A stretch of 64,000 nt of DNA from Panax quinquefolius (GCA_020205615.1 CM035173.1:55189800-55253799); one strand, 5' to 3'. Counted from the stretch's first letter, positions 33,849-45,643 are shown. The notes: a model not told the origin generated them from the sequence alone. Numbers and translations are program-made.

Positions 33849-35692
33849 TGAAAGTATTATGCATCTGAGCCAATCATGTATGATGATAAAGCATATCTTG
33901 TGTAATCAATCTTATTTATTTATTAATAAAAGAATTATTTATTAAAGGCATTTATTATCTACATGGTCTTTGTTTTAATAATATGTGATAAACCCATAGT
34001 TTTAAGCAACGCTTTTAGAATAATGATGATGATCATTCTAATGAGATCTAAATTCTTAGAAAGCTTAAAACTAAAATAGTTCCCAATCATTGGATTACTA
34101 AATTGGGGATTAGTGAATCCGGGATAGATTGGTACATCGTTCTTGCTTTCATTGGATGAGGATGATTGATCTCATGATCATTTGTGTGGAGACACTAAAG
34201 CAAGTATGTAGGTGCTTATTAGAGAATAAGTTCATTTGAGCGTGACTCGCTAAGGAATACCTAATGGAGTTTTACTTACACGTCGATAGGAATTCTGTAG
34301 TGATAGTAATCTGAAATGATCCTTAGACTTGAGATCATCATAGTATCTTATATATAATGAATTACACTTTGACTTATTCCTTAAGACTCTTAGAGTATAT
34401 CAAAGGGTATGCTTGGGTGTAATAAGTTATATATGAAGATAATGAATGATCAATAAAGAATCTACCACTTCTAGTAAAAGGAGAAATGTCTATGTGATTC
34501 GATAAATGACAACCCGGAAATCCTTGGCGAGGTGGAATGAAATTAGAAAGTAGTTTCTAATTTGCATTCATTAGGAGTTATTCATTTAGGAATCGAAATA
34601 CATATAATTAAATAAAATAAGACTTGTGATAATTCCATGTCTTATATTTAATTGGGACATAGTATGGTGGAAGGATTGAATTATACGGTAACTATTTACT
34701 CAAAGGTTCTTTTATGATTAATGTTGAAATCTATATTATCTGGAAAGTGGTTGATCATTGGGGAGGCTTATCCTATTGTAGAATAAATATTATTTATTTA
34801 AATAAATTATTTATTAATTTATTTATTTAAATGAGATTAGAATTGTTCTAATTGATTTATTCACAATGGGTTTAATATGGAGAACCTAAAGGGTCACACC
34901 ATAAAAGGAAGAATAGTTATTTAAGAAGTTAATGGCATAATTGTAATAATATGTTGAGTATATTTAATTTAATCTATGGAGATAGAATAAATTAAATAGC
35001 TTAATATTATTATTTAATATTTTAGAAATATTAAATATAAATTAATAAGAGAGTCTTATTAATATTATTATAATTATTATTATTTTAATTTCTAAAAGGT
35101 TTAGGAATTAATTTAATATTAGTACTCTCATTTATTCCTAATTGGATTAGGAAGAAAATTAGTTAAAGGAGTTTAATTAATTACCCTAATAGGATTAGGG
35201 AGCCCATTTAATTAAAAGAGTTTAATTAAATAAATAATACCTTATTTTAATTAAAATAAGGTTACATGATATCTTTATAAGAGAGTCTTATATTAGATAT
35301 CGAATATACGTAATTCTAGATTTGGAGAGTACACCTTTTTCTTATTCGGATAGAAAAACTAGGGTTTGAGCCAAATCCCTTCTTCTTGAAAAATTCCTCT
35401 TCCTTGGTGGATCACTATAGAGGCCACACACTTGGGTGGCTTACATTGATCGAAAGAAGGAATCTACAGGAGATTCAGGAGATCGCGAGAAGTAGGAGGT
35501 GAACTTCGTGCACGAGGAAGCTCGTTTCTACAAGGGTATGATTTCATAATTTCTTATTCTTCGTTTAATTAATAATATGCATAAAGGATGATCCGGGTAA
35601 TTGGTTTGTGAAAAATTTTAAAATCGATTTTATCTAAAACTTATTTACGTTTTGTAATTTGATTGCTACTTTGATTTTCACGAAAACCTAAC
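33849..35692 (+). repeat. 3' LTR of the copia element
   Basis: 1844 bp, collinear end to end with 26136-27974, ending gaaaacctaac and followed by the target duplication tgtaat. Overall length is conserved within 5 bp despite many local indels. No gene is seen. Confidence 0.88.
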
Positions 35693-35938
35693 TGTAATTT
35701 CATTTATTGTCACGATGATAGACTTTATATTTAATGATGTTATGTAATTATTTTATTTTCGCACTTAATTGATGTTCAAGGTTAGACAATCTGGGGAGAC
35801 TTTTTGATTAATGATGTAACCCTTTTAAAGGGAGGATTTATGATTTAATTTTATTATATTTGGGTAGTAGATATGAATGAATGGAAAGTGAACACCAAAT
35901 CTTGTAGAAATGAAGTACCTGGATTTGGGGGTGTCACA
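35693..35938 (+). mobile_element. 3' LTR of Gy-A, last part
   Basis: Matches 17203-17449, ending tttgggggtgtcaca. The next bases caag repeat 5181-5184, which fixes the right boundary of Gy-A. Confidence 0.85.
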
Positions 35939-37439
35939 CAAGCAACCAAACAACTAAAGTCAATCACTGTCATATCAAGCCATAAAGCCATTCGTTTATT
36001 GAAAAACGGATGTCAAGCTTTCTTAGCCCATGTCACGGATTTAAACAAAAATACGTCTGATTTGAATGATAATTCTATTATTAATAAATTTCCTGACGTA
36101 TTTCCTGAAGAACTTCCTGGCCTACCCAGAGCGTGAAATCAAATTTTGTATTGACCTTAAATCTAGTACAAAATCCATTTCCAAAACACCATATCGAATT
36201 GCTCCTATTGAACTTCAGGAGTTAAAAACCCAACTGTAGGAACTGTTAGACATCAGTTTCATTCGTTCTAGTACATCTCCTTGGGGTGCTCCTATTTTAT
36301 TCGTAAAGAAGAAAGATGAGAGTATGCGAATTTTCATTAACTATCGAGAGTTGGATCATGTCACCATCAAAAATAGGTACCCGTTACCTCGTATTAATGA
36401 CCTGTTTGACCAATTACAAGGTGTTAAATTCTTCTCAAAGATTGATCTTCGTTCGATATATCATCAGTTAAAGATTAAAATTGATGACATTCCAAAGACT
36501 GCTTTTAAAACTCTGTATGTGCATTATGAATTCCTATTCATGTCTTTCAACTTGACCAATGCCTATGGTGCATTCATGGATATGGTGAACCGAATATTCA
36601 AGAAATATTTGGATCATTTCATGGTTGTCTTTATTGATGACATCCTAATATACTCCAAAAACCTCAAATATTTTGTCACCCAAAAGGAACTTAACATGCG
36701 CCATAGACGTTGGCTCAAGCTGTTGAAAGATTACTACCATACCATTCAATACCACCTTGGAAAAGCGAATGTGGTAGCTGACACTTTAAGTAGAAAATCG
36801 TATGCGAGTATGAGTGCGATGTTGTTAACACAAAAACCCATTTTATATGACTTACAAAGGATGGAGATAGAGTTAAAGACTCCAGGGACCTACGTGAAGA
36901 TGGCAAATATACAAGTAAAACCAACTTTAATCGATAAAGTTAAAGCTGCTCAAGCTACAGACCCAGAGCTAATAAATATGAAGAAGAAAGTACAAGAACG
37001 TGTTATTTTAGAAGCAAGAATCGATGAAGAGAGGAAAACTCAACCCTCAATTTATTGGTCTATTTGAAATCCTCGACCAAGTAGGAACTATGGCCTATAG
37101 ACTCGCCTTACCGCTAAGTATGTCTTGTGTTCATAACATTTTTCACATATCTATGTTACGTAAATATGTGGATGACCTAAACCACATTATTAAATTAGAA
37201 CTGAATGAGATAGCGGAAGATTTAATGTATGAGGAGGTACCTGTCAAGATCTTGGATAAGAAGGAACATATTCTACACTTAAAGGTTATACCTCAAGTTA
37301 AATTTTTTTAGAGAAACCACGATATTGAGGAAATGCCCTAGGAGTTATAATCTGAAATGAAAACAAGGTATCCTCACCTCTTTGACATACAAGGTACGTA
37401 CATCAATTTCGAGGACCAAATATTATAAGGAGGGGAGTT
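35939..37439 (+). pseudogene. Gy-B pol remnant (right half of the oldest element)
   Basis: Continues the Gy-B sequence interrupted at 5185. It begins in the protease-RT linker (SHKAIRLLKNGCQAF). RT follows from about 36190, with a stop at 36237-36239. A 247-codon open stretch (36324-37067) holds [20 protein letters not shown] and [12 protein letters not shown] (Asp pair intact). At about 36660 the text jumps in frame from IYSK to [11 protein letters not shown]. This removes roughly 0.6 kb (end of RT and RNase H core) compared with Gy-B2. At about 37030 it jumps again from the integrase N-terminal region to the [10 protein letters not shown] barrel, removing roughly 1 kb with the whole integrase core. 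A chromodomain follows (YEEVPVKILDKKEHILHLKVIPQVK), with a stop at 37309-37311. Confidence 0.87.
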
Positions 37440-38727
37440 TGTAAGACCCCAACTTTTTATGAATAAAGATTTAATTTTCTCTAATTATTATTTTAAATAA
37501 TAAGGTGTGATTTGATATAATGTAATATTTATGGGTGATATGTGCAAATTTTAAAAAGTAAGCAAGTTGTCATATAATATTCATTTGGTCGGGAAATATT
37601 CTTTTTGTTAGGGAATATTCATACGACGACACAATCATTGGTGGACCCCACAACTGAATGATTGTCGGATATAGAAAGCGACAAAAATAACCTTTTTATA
37701 AAAATAACAACAAAACTTTTACCGTTAACTTTTGAAATACCGGTGATAAAAGAAGAGTAATATACGTGGTTGCACAGTAGCACACAATATTGTTTAGTAT
37801 CTCTGATTATTGATGCTTACATAAGAACTCACTCAGTTCATTTAATAATTGTCATAGTAGTTGCTGCATAGTATCTCATATTATTGATTCAATTATTGTC
37901 ACAGTATCATCTGCACAATATTTTATATTATTAAATCAATAATTGAGACAACACAATTATTCTTATTATTATTTGCATTATTGACAATTTCTAGAAAGTT
38001 CTGTCGAGGAAAGGGGTTAGGATATTTAATTGCGCGCCAATAAGGAGAAATCCTTATCGAAAAGCCCCCTCTTTCCTGGGAATGATCTGGTTGTCAATAT
38101 TGTGAGTTATACTATTAATGATGAATAATTGTTGAAAGATTAAAAATGTGTTGATTGAAGATAAGTGATTTGTGGTAAATATTTATTTAATTTTTGATAT
38201 AAAAAGAGGGGTTTGTTATGAAGTATTTGTTGTAAGTTGGGCTTATTACATGAACCCCCACTTACTCATTTTTCAAAATCGCCGGTAGAAAAATTGTTTC
38301 TACTTTTTATTATTATTATTATAATAGTAATAAAACATAATTGTTTTTATATAAAACAGAATACTTTTTATATTATAAATAAAGTTATTTGTTTTATTAG
38401 ATTATAATTAGAATATATTATATTTTATATAGTTTTTGTTTTATTAGAATATTTTATTGCACATTAATGAATAGTAAAAATCAGATTCTCGCCCGTGAGA
38501 TCGTCCGAAATTTTACTATTCATCCATGATTAAATTGTTCCCTGCCATTCTCCTATTAATAGAATGCTTAGTTAAGAAATGAAAATCACACCAGAATCAG
38601 AGAATTCTTCTTCTATAATATTGTGCATATTTCTTTCTAGTATACGTATACTTTGAGTGTAGCTAATAGTGAAAGATTTCCTCAAGAATATCTTCGCTAT
38701 ACCAGTCAGATTTACTCTCCTACTAAG

Positions 38728-38734
38728 GTAAGGG
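38728..38734 (+). promoter_or_regulatory. Candidate 5' splice site in Gy-B LTR
   Basis: CTAAG/GTAAGGG, identical in its core to the Gy-B2 site at 7809, about 174 bp after the degenerate TATA box. Confidence 0.45.
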
Positions 38735-38998
38735 ATATTATTTTTTGTATTCGTAAGAGATATTATTTTTCGTATTCGTAAGGGATATTATATTCGTTCA
38801 ATATTCGTAAGAAATATTATTTTCTTCCATACTCTGTAGTATGTAAGTGATATTATTTCATTTCATATTTCTAAATATACACTTACTTTGATAAGTATTG
38901 CTTCTATAATCCCTGAAATTAGTAGAATATCCTTGAGTTTTGTGATTCATCTAGTATCATTTCACTGAAATATTTGTCGGAACCTTCTTATTAATTTT

Positions 38999-39130
38999 TA
39001 ATATTTTCATTCGGGGTACTATTCACGCGGTACTATTCATAAAGTACTATTCATGGGTACTATTCATACAGTACTATTCATGGATACTATTTATACGATA
39101 TTATTCATACGGTACTATTCATGAGTACTG
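38999..39130 (+). repeat. tactattcat minisatellite in Gy-B LTR
   Basis: About eight imperfect copies of a 14-18 bp unit built on ggTACTATTCAtg. A related but differently expanded array lies on the minus strand at about 58716-58920. The Gy-B2 LTRs lack it. Confidence 0.75.
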
Positions 39131-40030
39131 TTCGCAACATAATTTAATTTTCTTTTCTGTCCAAATTATTTTTGATACATAAATATCATTCTTGAATTTT
39201 ACTCCACAATTAGTTATTATGTTGACAATTTGGACATTATTGAACTCTGGATAAATTGAATATCTAATATTTATCCTTGATCTCACTTGATTGATTCCTT
39301 ATATCATTGTCATCATCTTCATGCTTATATTGTGGTGAAAGTCATCTTTGGCCCGTAGTGCATAGATGGACTGTTGATTGGTATGAATATGACCAGGAAT
39401 TGTGTATTGGTATAATCATTAACTGTAATGTTATAGACAAATGTTGTGGTGAAAGTCCTCTTTGGCCCGTAGTGCATAGATGGATAGTTGTTTGGCATGA
39501 TCATGACCACTGATGATACAAATGAATATCCTTGGCCCGTAGTGCAGGGATATTTGAAACATTTATTGATTGTTGTTGCAGAGATAAAATATTGATGATG
39601 GACTTTTAAATCATAGAAGATAATAGACTTTATGCTCTACTTGACTCTTCTAATGGATTGATATTTCCGCTGCAGTTGTTGATCTAAAACTTGTTGTCTG
39701 TTGTATTCTATCAAATTTTTTCTCTGTTGACGACTAAGGATAATTTATTATGCATTATCTTAGGCATAATATTCTTTACTGGGCTAGTTGAGCTCACCCT
39801 TTTCTTTCATTGTTCTCTTCGGGAAATGATAATATAGATGAGACTAGTCAGGGAATGGAGTGATGGTCCAAGATGGTTGCTATAATAATCCTCACTATTC
39901 TATAAAATAGTGTGATAATAATTGTAATGAGAACTTTATTTGAGTTTGGATATTGTCTACGAGACAATATTTGTATTAAAACTCACAGTTTATAATTTGT
40001 CGTATTTTTCATGACAGTTAATAGTTGTAT

Positions 40031-40686
40031 TGAAATTTAAGTAGGCACACTTAGAAGGGGGGTGAATAAGTGTAGGAACAAACAATGTCAAAATTTTGAG
40101 CAAATAAAAATTCCTTTGGATATTCAATGTAGGAGGCTGGATTCCAAATCCTTATAGACCAAAGTATTAAGACAAGATGTTAAGTTGATTTAAAACTTTG
40201 CAAAATGCTTAATTTAGAAACTTAGCCTTTTTCAGAATAAGATTATGTGAATACAATTTACTGAATCAATTTTGTAAATTTATAGATATTAAATGTAGGC
40301 TGCTAGATTAATGGTTAGCCGAATGATGAGAAAATTTAGCATAATAAGAAAATACACAAGCACAAGAATTTTTACATGGTTCAACTACTACCCTCTATAA
40401 TAGTAACCTAATCCACGTCCAATACCAACTAGTATTGGAGACTCACTTTTATTAATCAACTTTGATTACAATACAAGTTTCAACCACTTGAGCACCTTTG
40501 CTCCTTGTGCAACTATGCACTCTCAAGCACCTATGCTTTCCTTGAACTTGATTGTAACAATACAGTAACCCAAACCAAATTATCACACAGATTTAGATAA
40601 TATCAATTGCATGAGAAATTAAAATACAAATAGAGGTCTATTGATCAAAGCAATTAATCGCATAACAATGCAAGGCTCTAGTATGC
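40031..40686 (-). mobile_element. Sirevirus 3' LTR, distal part (minus strand)
   Basis: Read on the minus strand this is the end of a copia LTR, with the caccccccttctaagtgtgccta block typical of plant copia LTR ends, finishing near ...tttca at 40031. It is separated from its proximal part (52045-52766) by the Gy-C insertion. The two parts give an LTR of about 1.38 kb. The ttttacatggttcaac and taatccacgtcc blocks (40370-40420) are non-coding. No gene is seen. Assignment rests on position, orientation and the terminus. Confidence 0.6.
40682..40686 (+). repeat. Left target duplication of Gy-C (tatgc)
   Basis: tatgc directly precedes the 5' LTR and is repeated exactly at 52040-52044 after the 3' LTR. 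Confidence 0.9.
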
Positions 40687-41750
40687 TGTAACGCCCCAGA
40701 AAAATCAGATTTTTGAGAATTAAATTTTTATTTGAATATGTGGATTAAATGAATTTAATTAATTAATTATGGGAGTAAGCTATTTGAAGGTCGTTCTATG
40801 ACGTAGACATATCAGAACGTCGTAATATTTTGGCTACGTGGTAGAATTAAATTGTTTGAATTTCCAAGACGAAAATAAAAGCTTTCTGAGAAATTTTTTG
40901 AAAAACACTATTCATGCATTTCTGCTCGGGAATTATTTTTGAATTTTCGAGATGTACGTAATGATAGAATATCGAGGTGAGAGAGAATATCCAATAATAT
41001 TTCAGTTATGGCAAACGCAGTTTTTCGCCTGCGGACTTAAAACCTAACGATTAAGGAAAAGTGAATTCTGAGAAGGAATTTAAATGCATATAATGAATTA
41101 AAGCGGTGATCGTATAATACGTAGGTGTTGTACGAAGTAATGAATACGAGTATGATACGAAGTATTATACGAGTATGCATGAATGATGTTATGATGTACA
41201 TGAATAAGTATACGAGTTAGAATACAAGATTAATACGTAAATTATACGTTATGAGACTTTAAGTTAAATGTATTGGACTTGTAGGATTTGTTAGGAATTA
41301 TACAAGCCCGAATATAGGAATGGTTAAGCCCAAGGGTGGAAATGGTTAAGTCCAATGTTTGTTTAATTACAATCCTAATGTATAAGATAAGTTAATTAAG
41401 CTAATTAAATGTAAAGCCCATAATAAGATCCAATGGGTAAAGCTTGATCTATGAGGCAACCCATGGGTGAATTGGTGACCAAGAATTAAGTGTGTTGAGC
41501 AAGTAGACTTAAGGGTTAAGCAAATAATAAGTTAAGTAACTTGAAGGATAAGTAAAGTGCTTATATGTGATGATCAAGTATACTTAATGGCTAAGTAAGT
41601 GTGATGACCAAGTAGACTTAATAACCAAGTAGACTTAATGGCCAAGTGTTGTGGGGAGCAAGTTAACTTAATGTTTAAGCTAGGAATAATTAGGAGGTGA
41701 TTAAGGAGTGGGATGGCCTAATGACCAAACTACCCTAACTTAGGAAGTCA

Positions 41751-41758
41751 TATAAATA
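41751..41758 (+). promoter_or_regulatory. TATA box of Gy-C 5' LTR
   Basis: TATAAATA in gtcatataaataggaagc. The 3' LTR has tataagta at 49324-49331, and the minus-strand relative has TATAAATA at 57718-57725. Confidence 0.7.
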
Positions 41759-41915
41759 GGAAGCTTGCTAGCTCATTTGTTAGTTGTTAGATTTTCATCC
41801 AATAACTTATAGCTTATTGGTTAGAGGGAAAAAGCTACAAAAGCTAGAACAAGTTAGCCTTTGAGAATTCAAGAAGCAAGAAGGAGATTAAAGATTAACC
41901 AAGTGATTATCAAGG

Positions 41916-41922
41916 GTAAGAA
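41916..41922 (+). promoter_or_regulatory. Candidate 5' splice site in Gy-C 5' LTR
   Basis: TCAAGG/GTAAGAAC, 165 bp after the TATA box. It is repeated at 49489 (same distance) and on the minus strand at 57571 (about 154 bp). Confidence 0.5.
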
Positions 41923-44455
41923 CTTAAACCATGAATCTCTTTCTCTTCTATTGTTAAGGAAGTGGGTAGTGGTAGAACATGTATGCTATGGAATGATAAG
42001 AATGATTAATCAATGGACTTCAGCCGTATAAGTCATGAATAAGTAATTCAAACTTAATTAAGTAATGAATTTATGAAGAGCTTATATGAACTACTCATAT
42101 GTGTACTTTAATAAGATTGTTTGATAATAAGAAGCAAGAATGGTGGTTAAAAGACTTAATCTATAATAAGTCATGAGAAAGGAAGTCATAAGTAGTTTAT
42201 ACTTTTATAAGTTATAAACTCACAAAGAACAAGTAATAACTTATCATGTTTATAAGTTAATGAAGTATGTATGTCAAGATGTTAATATGATGGATTGAAT
42301 CCATTTGAAGCGAAGAACAAATCTTAAGAAATGAAGTTAAGGCGGAATTCACGAGTTTGGACGATAATCGTCGAATTCGTAAAATTCTTGGAATGAAAGT
42401 CAAATTTTGATATTGAGCTTGGAAATATTGGTTTTGAATGGAGATAAGTTTTATTTGGCATTATAGATTTGCAGACTCGAGAATGACCGAATTCCAACTT
42501 AGAACGAAGAAACGAGTGTTGAACGTTCACGAGCGTTTATCGTTTTTGTTAAAAATGGACTAATAAGTGAATTTTTAGTTAACGAAGTCAAATAGATAAA
42601 ATTCTTACATGAACACATAGAGTATGTAATTTGTGAACCTTAGGCTCTTGAACGAGCCAATTCGAACTTATAACGAAGAAGTTATGAGCCCGGGAATCTC
42701 ACATCAAAATTTGTCTGTCAAATTTTTCTAGGACTGAAGTCAGGCGCCGCAGCGCCAGACAGAGCTTTATGAACCACGCCGTAGCGCTGGAGTTAAGGGG
42801 TTGGCTCTCGAGTTTTAGTGCGCACATGACTCTCTAGTTATAACACTCATGGCATCGCATCGCAGTGTCTGATGGATCAGTGCTTGAAGAGTGGGCGCCA
42901 CAACGCCACTACATTATCTTGTGCGCCGCCAGCAGTGGACTTTTGTTGACCAAGTTGTTTATGAACCCAATGTGTTGCAAGACAAGTATGGGATATGTAA
43001 TTACTTAATGAACATGATAAGACCTTTCCTAAATCACTTTTATAGTGGTAACTTTAGGAATTTAATGTTGTTGAATGAATAGTTAAACGACGAATGTAAA
43101 GTATAAAGAATTTGAACTATATTCAATAATGATAATGACTATAATGTTGAGAGTTACAACTAAAAGTTGTTAAGTAATACGTGAACATGAACGGTATGCA
43201 ATAAGTGTACTTAACGTTCGAGATTCAATTAATAACGTAAGAACGTTAGTAAGCCATAAGGAAGGATGATTAACTCAAAATGACTTCTATTAATGAAGTA
43301 AATCCACGTAAGATATAGAAAGAAGTTGGTAAGAACGATGTAAAATATAATGGCAAGCCAGAACCAATAATAACAAATCTAATACCTGATTAGATTGAGA
43401 AGAAGGGTAAGATTCATTAGGCACCATATATGTTCATTCATGACCTAATGTGGTATGTTATGTGGTTATGTGTTGAAGAGACTGTAAAGACTCAAAGGGA
43501 AAGTAATTTTCTTTGTGAGCAGAATACGCGAAGGCAAGTTTTTTCTTAAACGCTTGTCTAACCTTCGTGTTAGCCAAGTTTTCTATGATTCATGTTATGA
43601 GATACATGAAATGTTTTACTAAAGGGTCGATGCCATTTTTATCTCGGCTAGACTAATCTTGAAGAGTTGATTGATTTATTTACAAGTCTTTCAATATAGA
43701 ATTGCTAACGCTATCCTACGTCAATTGTTTGGTATGGATTTAAGGTAAGCCTGAGTATGAATAAACAAATGTATTTTCATCGATTATTCGATGGGCACGT
43801 GAGGTTGCCAAAACTTAAATATACACATGTTTAATGAATGTAGTGTTGATCAACATAGAGTACTATGGGCTGATCACCTAGAAGTGCTCGTAAGCTATGC
43901 CGGACTTACGAACTTAGTGTCGGGTTGTCCTTTTCAAAGAAGTTATGAAATGCTCATGGTCTTGGACTAAAATTAATGTTTTACTGAATATTGTCATTGT
44001 AAAATGTTTTGAAGAAAAAGAAATGCTATTTTAAATTATCGATAGTACTTCATAACTATTATCCAGTTATTGAAGATATACGATTCCTATGTTTCAAGCA
44101 TGTCATTTAAAAGAAATTGTTGTACTTGCTGAGCTTGTTATGCTCACTCTTGCTTGAACCATATGAATGCAGCTAAAACCGAACGAACCGAGGGATCCAA
44201 CAAGGATAAAGGCAAGACGAAGATGAACAATTAGTTTACCGTGTAATAAACTAGTAAGTTGTATATACTATAGTATGATGAACAAAGAATGTAATGGTTT
44301 TAGAACATGGGAACGGGATGTAATATTATTAATGTAATAAGAATGTTGTTGATACACACATTTTTATGTTGTTTCAATAGAGTGAATGTACAGTTATGAG
44401 TACCATGTAGCACCATCTGTCGGGTTGGAAGATACCCGGATTTGGGGGAGTCACA

Positions 44456-44475
44456 AGTTGGTATCAAAGAATTAG
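44456..44475 (+). other. Primer binding site of Gy-C
   Basis: agttggtatcaaagaatta follows the LTR end. Met-tRNA type, same spacing as Gy-A. Confidence 0.75.
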
Positions 44476-44702
44476 GTTATAAAACTTAAGGGGGGAAGAA
44501 CCTTAGGCTAATAACCTCGTTAAGGAAGAAAAGTACGAAGGAAGTAAACTCGAGATTTACTTAAGATTGAATGAGTTAATAAGGTATTGAGGAAACTCAA
44601 TACCGAAAGATTTAAAAGATGAAAAGTAACCCTAAATAAATTAAATGTGATTTATGCTTATACTATTGTGTGTGATGTACTAATCAACATATGTGTTGTT
44701 GT

Positions 44703-44708
44703 AGGATG
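44703..44708 (+). promoter_or_regulatory. Acceptor-like site before Gy-C accessory ORF
   Basis: atgtgttgttgTAG/gATG, the same arrangement as Gy-A at 17653-17658. Confidence 0.45.
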
Positions 44709-45362
44709 TCGATCGATAGCTTGATGTATAGAGATATACACGCGGTGAGTGAAGAAATTGTGAATAGAGTAGAGCCTGTACCTATGTCGATGGCGGAGGT
44801 ACCATTAGTGATTCTAGAGGAGTCGGAGACAAAGGAGTACTTTTCTGAGGAAGACTACTCCGAGGGGGATATGGATATAGCGTCATACTTTAGTATGATG
44901 AACGATGTGGAGGAAGGAATGGAGGTAACATCAGTTGATATGGTGGTACCTACACTAGAGTTATCACCTCCAGATACAATGAGAGCATTATATCTAGCAG
45001 TGCTTGATAGGAATGTGCAACTGAGTACAGTTGTGCAGAATCAGAGTGAAGAGATTAGTTATCTCCATGAAGCTAAGATGTCTGCAGAAGCAGATTTTGA
45101 GTCAGAGCATAATAAATAGGTGTTTATGACAGAGCATGCTAGGGACTATAAGGAAGAGGCTGATGAGCTTCGTAGGGAACTGGGGGAGAAGGATCGGAAG
45201 ATAGCACGGCTGTCTTACATCCATGAGAGTGCTCATAAGGATTTAAAGATGAAAGTTGCTTGTTATTCCACTGAGTCGGGACAGACTCGACATACTATTA
45301 GTCGGGATACTGTAGCGAGAATTGCGAATGAGAAACACGAGGACGCTGTTATGCATTATTAG
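44706..45362 (+). pseudogene. Gy-C accessory pre-gag ORF: acidic and coiled-coil protein
   Basis: 218 codons from ATG at 44706 to TAG at 45360-45362 in a single frame, with one in-frame TAG (45117-45119) and no frameshift. Family unknown to me. The N-terminal half is acidic (LEESETKEYFSEEDYSEGDMD). The second half is coiled-coil-like (DRNVQLSTVVQNQSEEISYL, then YKEEADELRRELGEKDRKIARL). It shares position, length class, charge pattern, upstream ttgtYAG/gATG and a NVQL / NVEL stretch with the Gy-A ORF. It stays nearly open while gag and pol of the same element are heavily shattered. The role is unknown. Confidence 0.68.
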
Positions 45363-45643
45363 ACGTCTAGAGTTATAAATATGTGTGTAGTGACGAAAAA
45401 ACCCTCTTTCGTATAACAGGGTAGTCTTTTTGTAAATCCCAACTTTTGAGAAGTTCAATTGCGGGATAGAAATGTAATAGCTTTTGACTAGGGACGTAAA
45501 TTGTAAATAGTTTTGACTATAAAGAAGCATATGAATATGATGAAGTTTTCATTAAATATGATTTGTTATGGTATGAGTTATTATGAGACAAATAATAACG
45601 AAGTAAGTAAATAGATATTAATAAAATTCTATTTAATCAGAAA
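45363..45643 (+). other. Spacer between accessory ORF and gag of Gy-C
   Basis: AT-rich, no ORF on the plus strand. It contains gaatatgatgaagtt (about 45532), echoed in Gy-A near 18490. It ends ttctatttaatCAG/aaa, an acceptor-like site (AG 45639-45640). Confidence 0.45.

Larger units (their letters stand above)
26136..35692 (+). mobile_element. Full-length Ty1/copia element
   Basis: Two LTRs (26136-27974 and 33849-35692), a primer site, a long leader, gag, protease, integrase, RT and RNase H in copia order, and a purine tract before the 3' LTR. It is inserted in the Gy-A 3' LTR with a duplicated tgtaat. LTR termini are (T)TGAAAGTATTATG and CCTAAC, so the right end lacks the usual CA. Coding regions are present along the full length but broken by many very small indels. 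I cannot place it in a copia lineage with confidence. It is not the Sirevirus at the right edge. Confidence 0.9.
37440..40030 (+). mobile_element. 3' LTR of Gy-B, truncated at its end
   Basis: Starts TGTAAGACCCCAAC after the purine tract aaggaggggagtt. It is collinear with the Gy-B2 LTRs: degenerate TATA (tattaata 38554-38561), donor-like AAG/GTAAGG (38728), ggcccgtagtgca repeats (39350-39545), gggctagttgagctcaccc (39781), and tgtctacgagacaatat (39954). The last 80-90 bases, including the terminal gggggcgtcaca, are missing. The Sirevirus LTR end follows instead. The boundary is uncertain by about 10 bp. The ORF at 39307-39513 is repeat translation, not a gene. Confidence 0.85.
40687..44455 (+). 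repeat. 5' LTR of Gy-C
   Basis: Holds runs of agtagactta / aagtaacttaa-like repeats (41500-41660), a TATA box (41751-41758), a donor-like AAGG/GTAAGAAC (41916), a GC-rich variable block (about 42735-42950) and the gctcactcttgctt / gcagctaaaac block (about 44140-44180) shared with Gy-A. It ends gggggagtcaca. No conserved ORF. Confidence 0.9.

Noticed and set aside
39307..39513. ORF with internally repeated WPVVHRW segments
   Set aside because: It is the translation of the ttggcccgtagtgca LTR repeats. Counterparts in the other LTRs are not open.
40031..40686. Independent non-TE intergenic DNA or a separate small transposon
   Set aside because: Orientation, the caccccccttctaagtg terminus and continuity across the tatgc duplication with 52045-52766 fit one Sirevirus LTR better. 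This remains only moderately sure.
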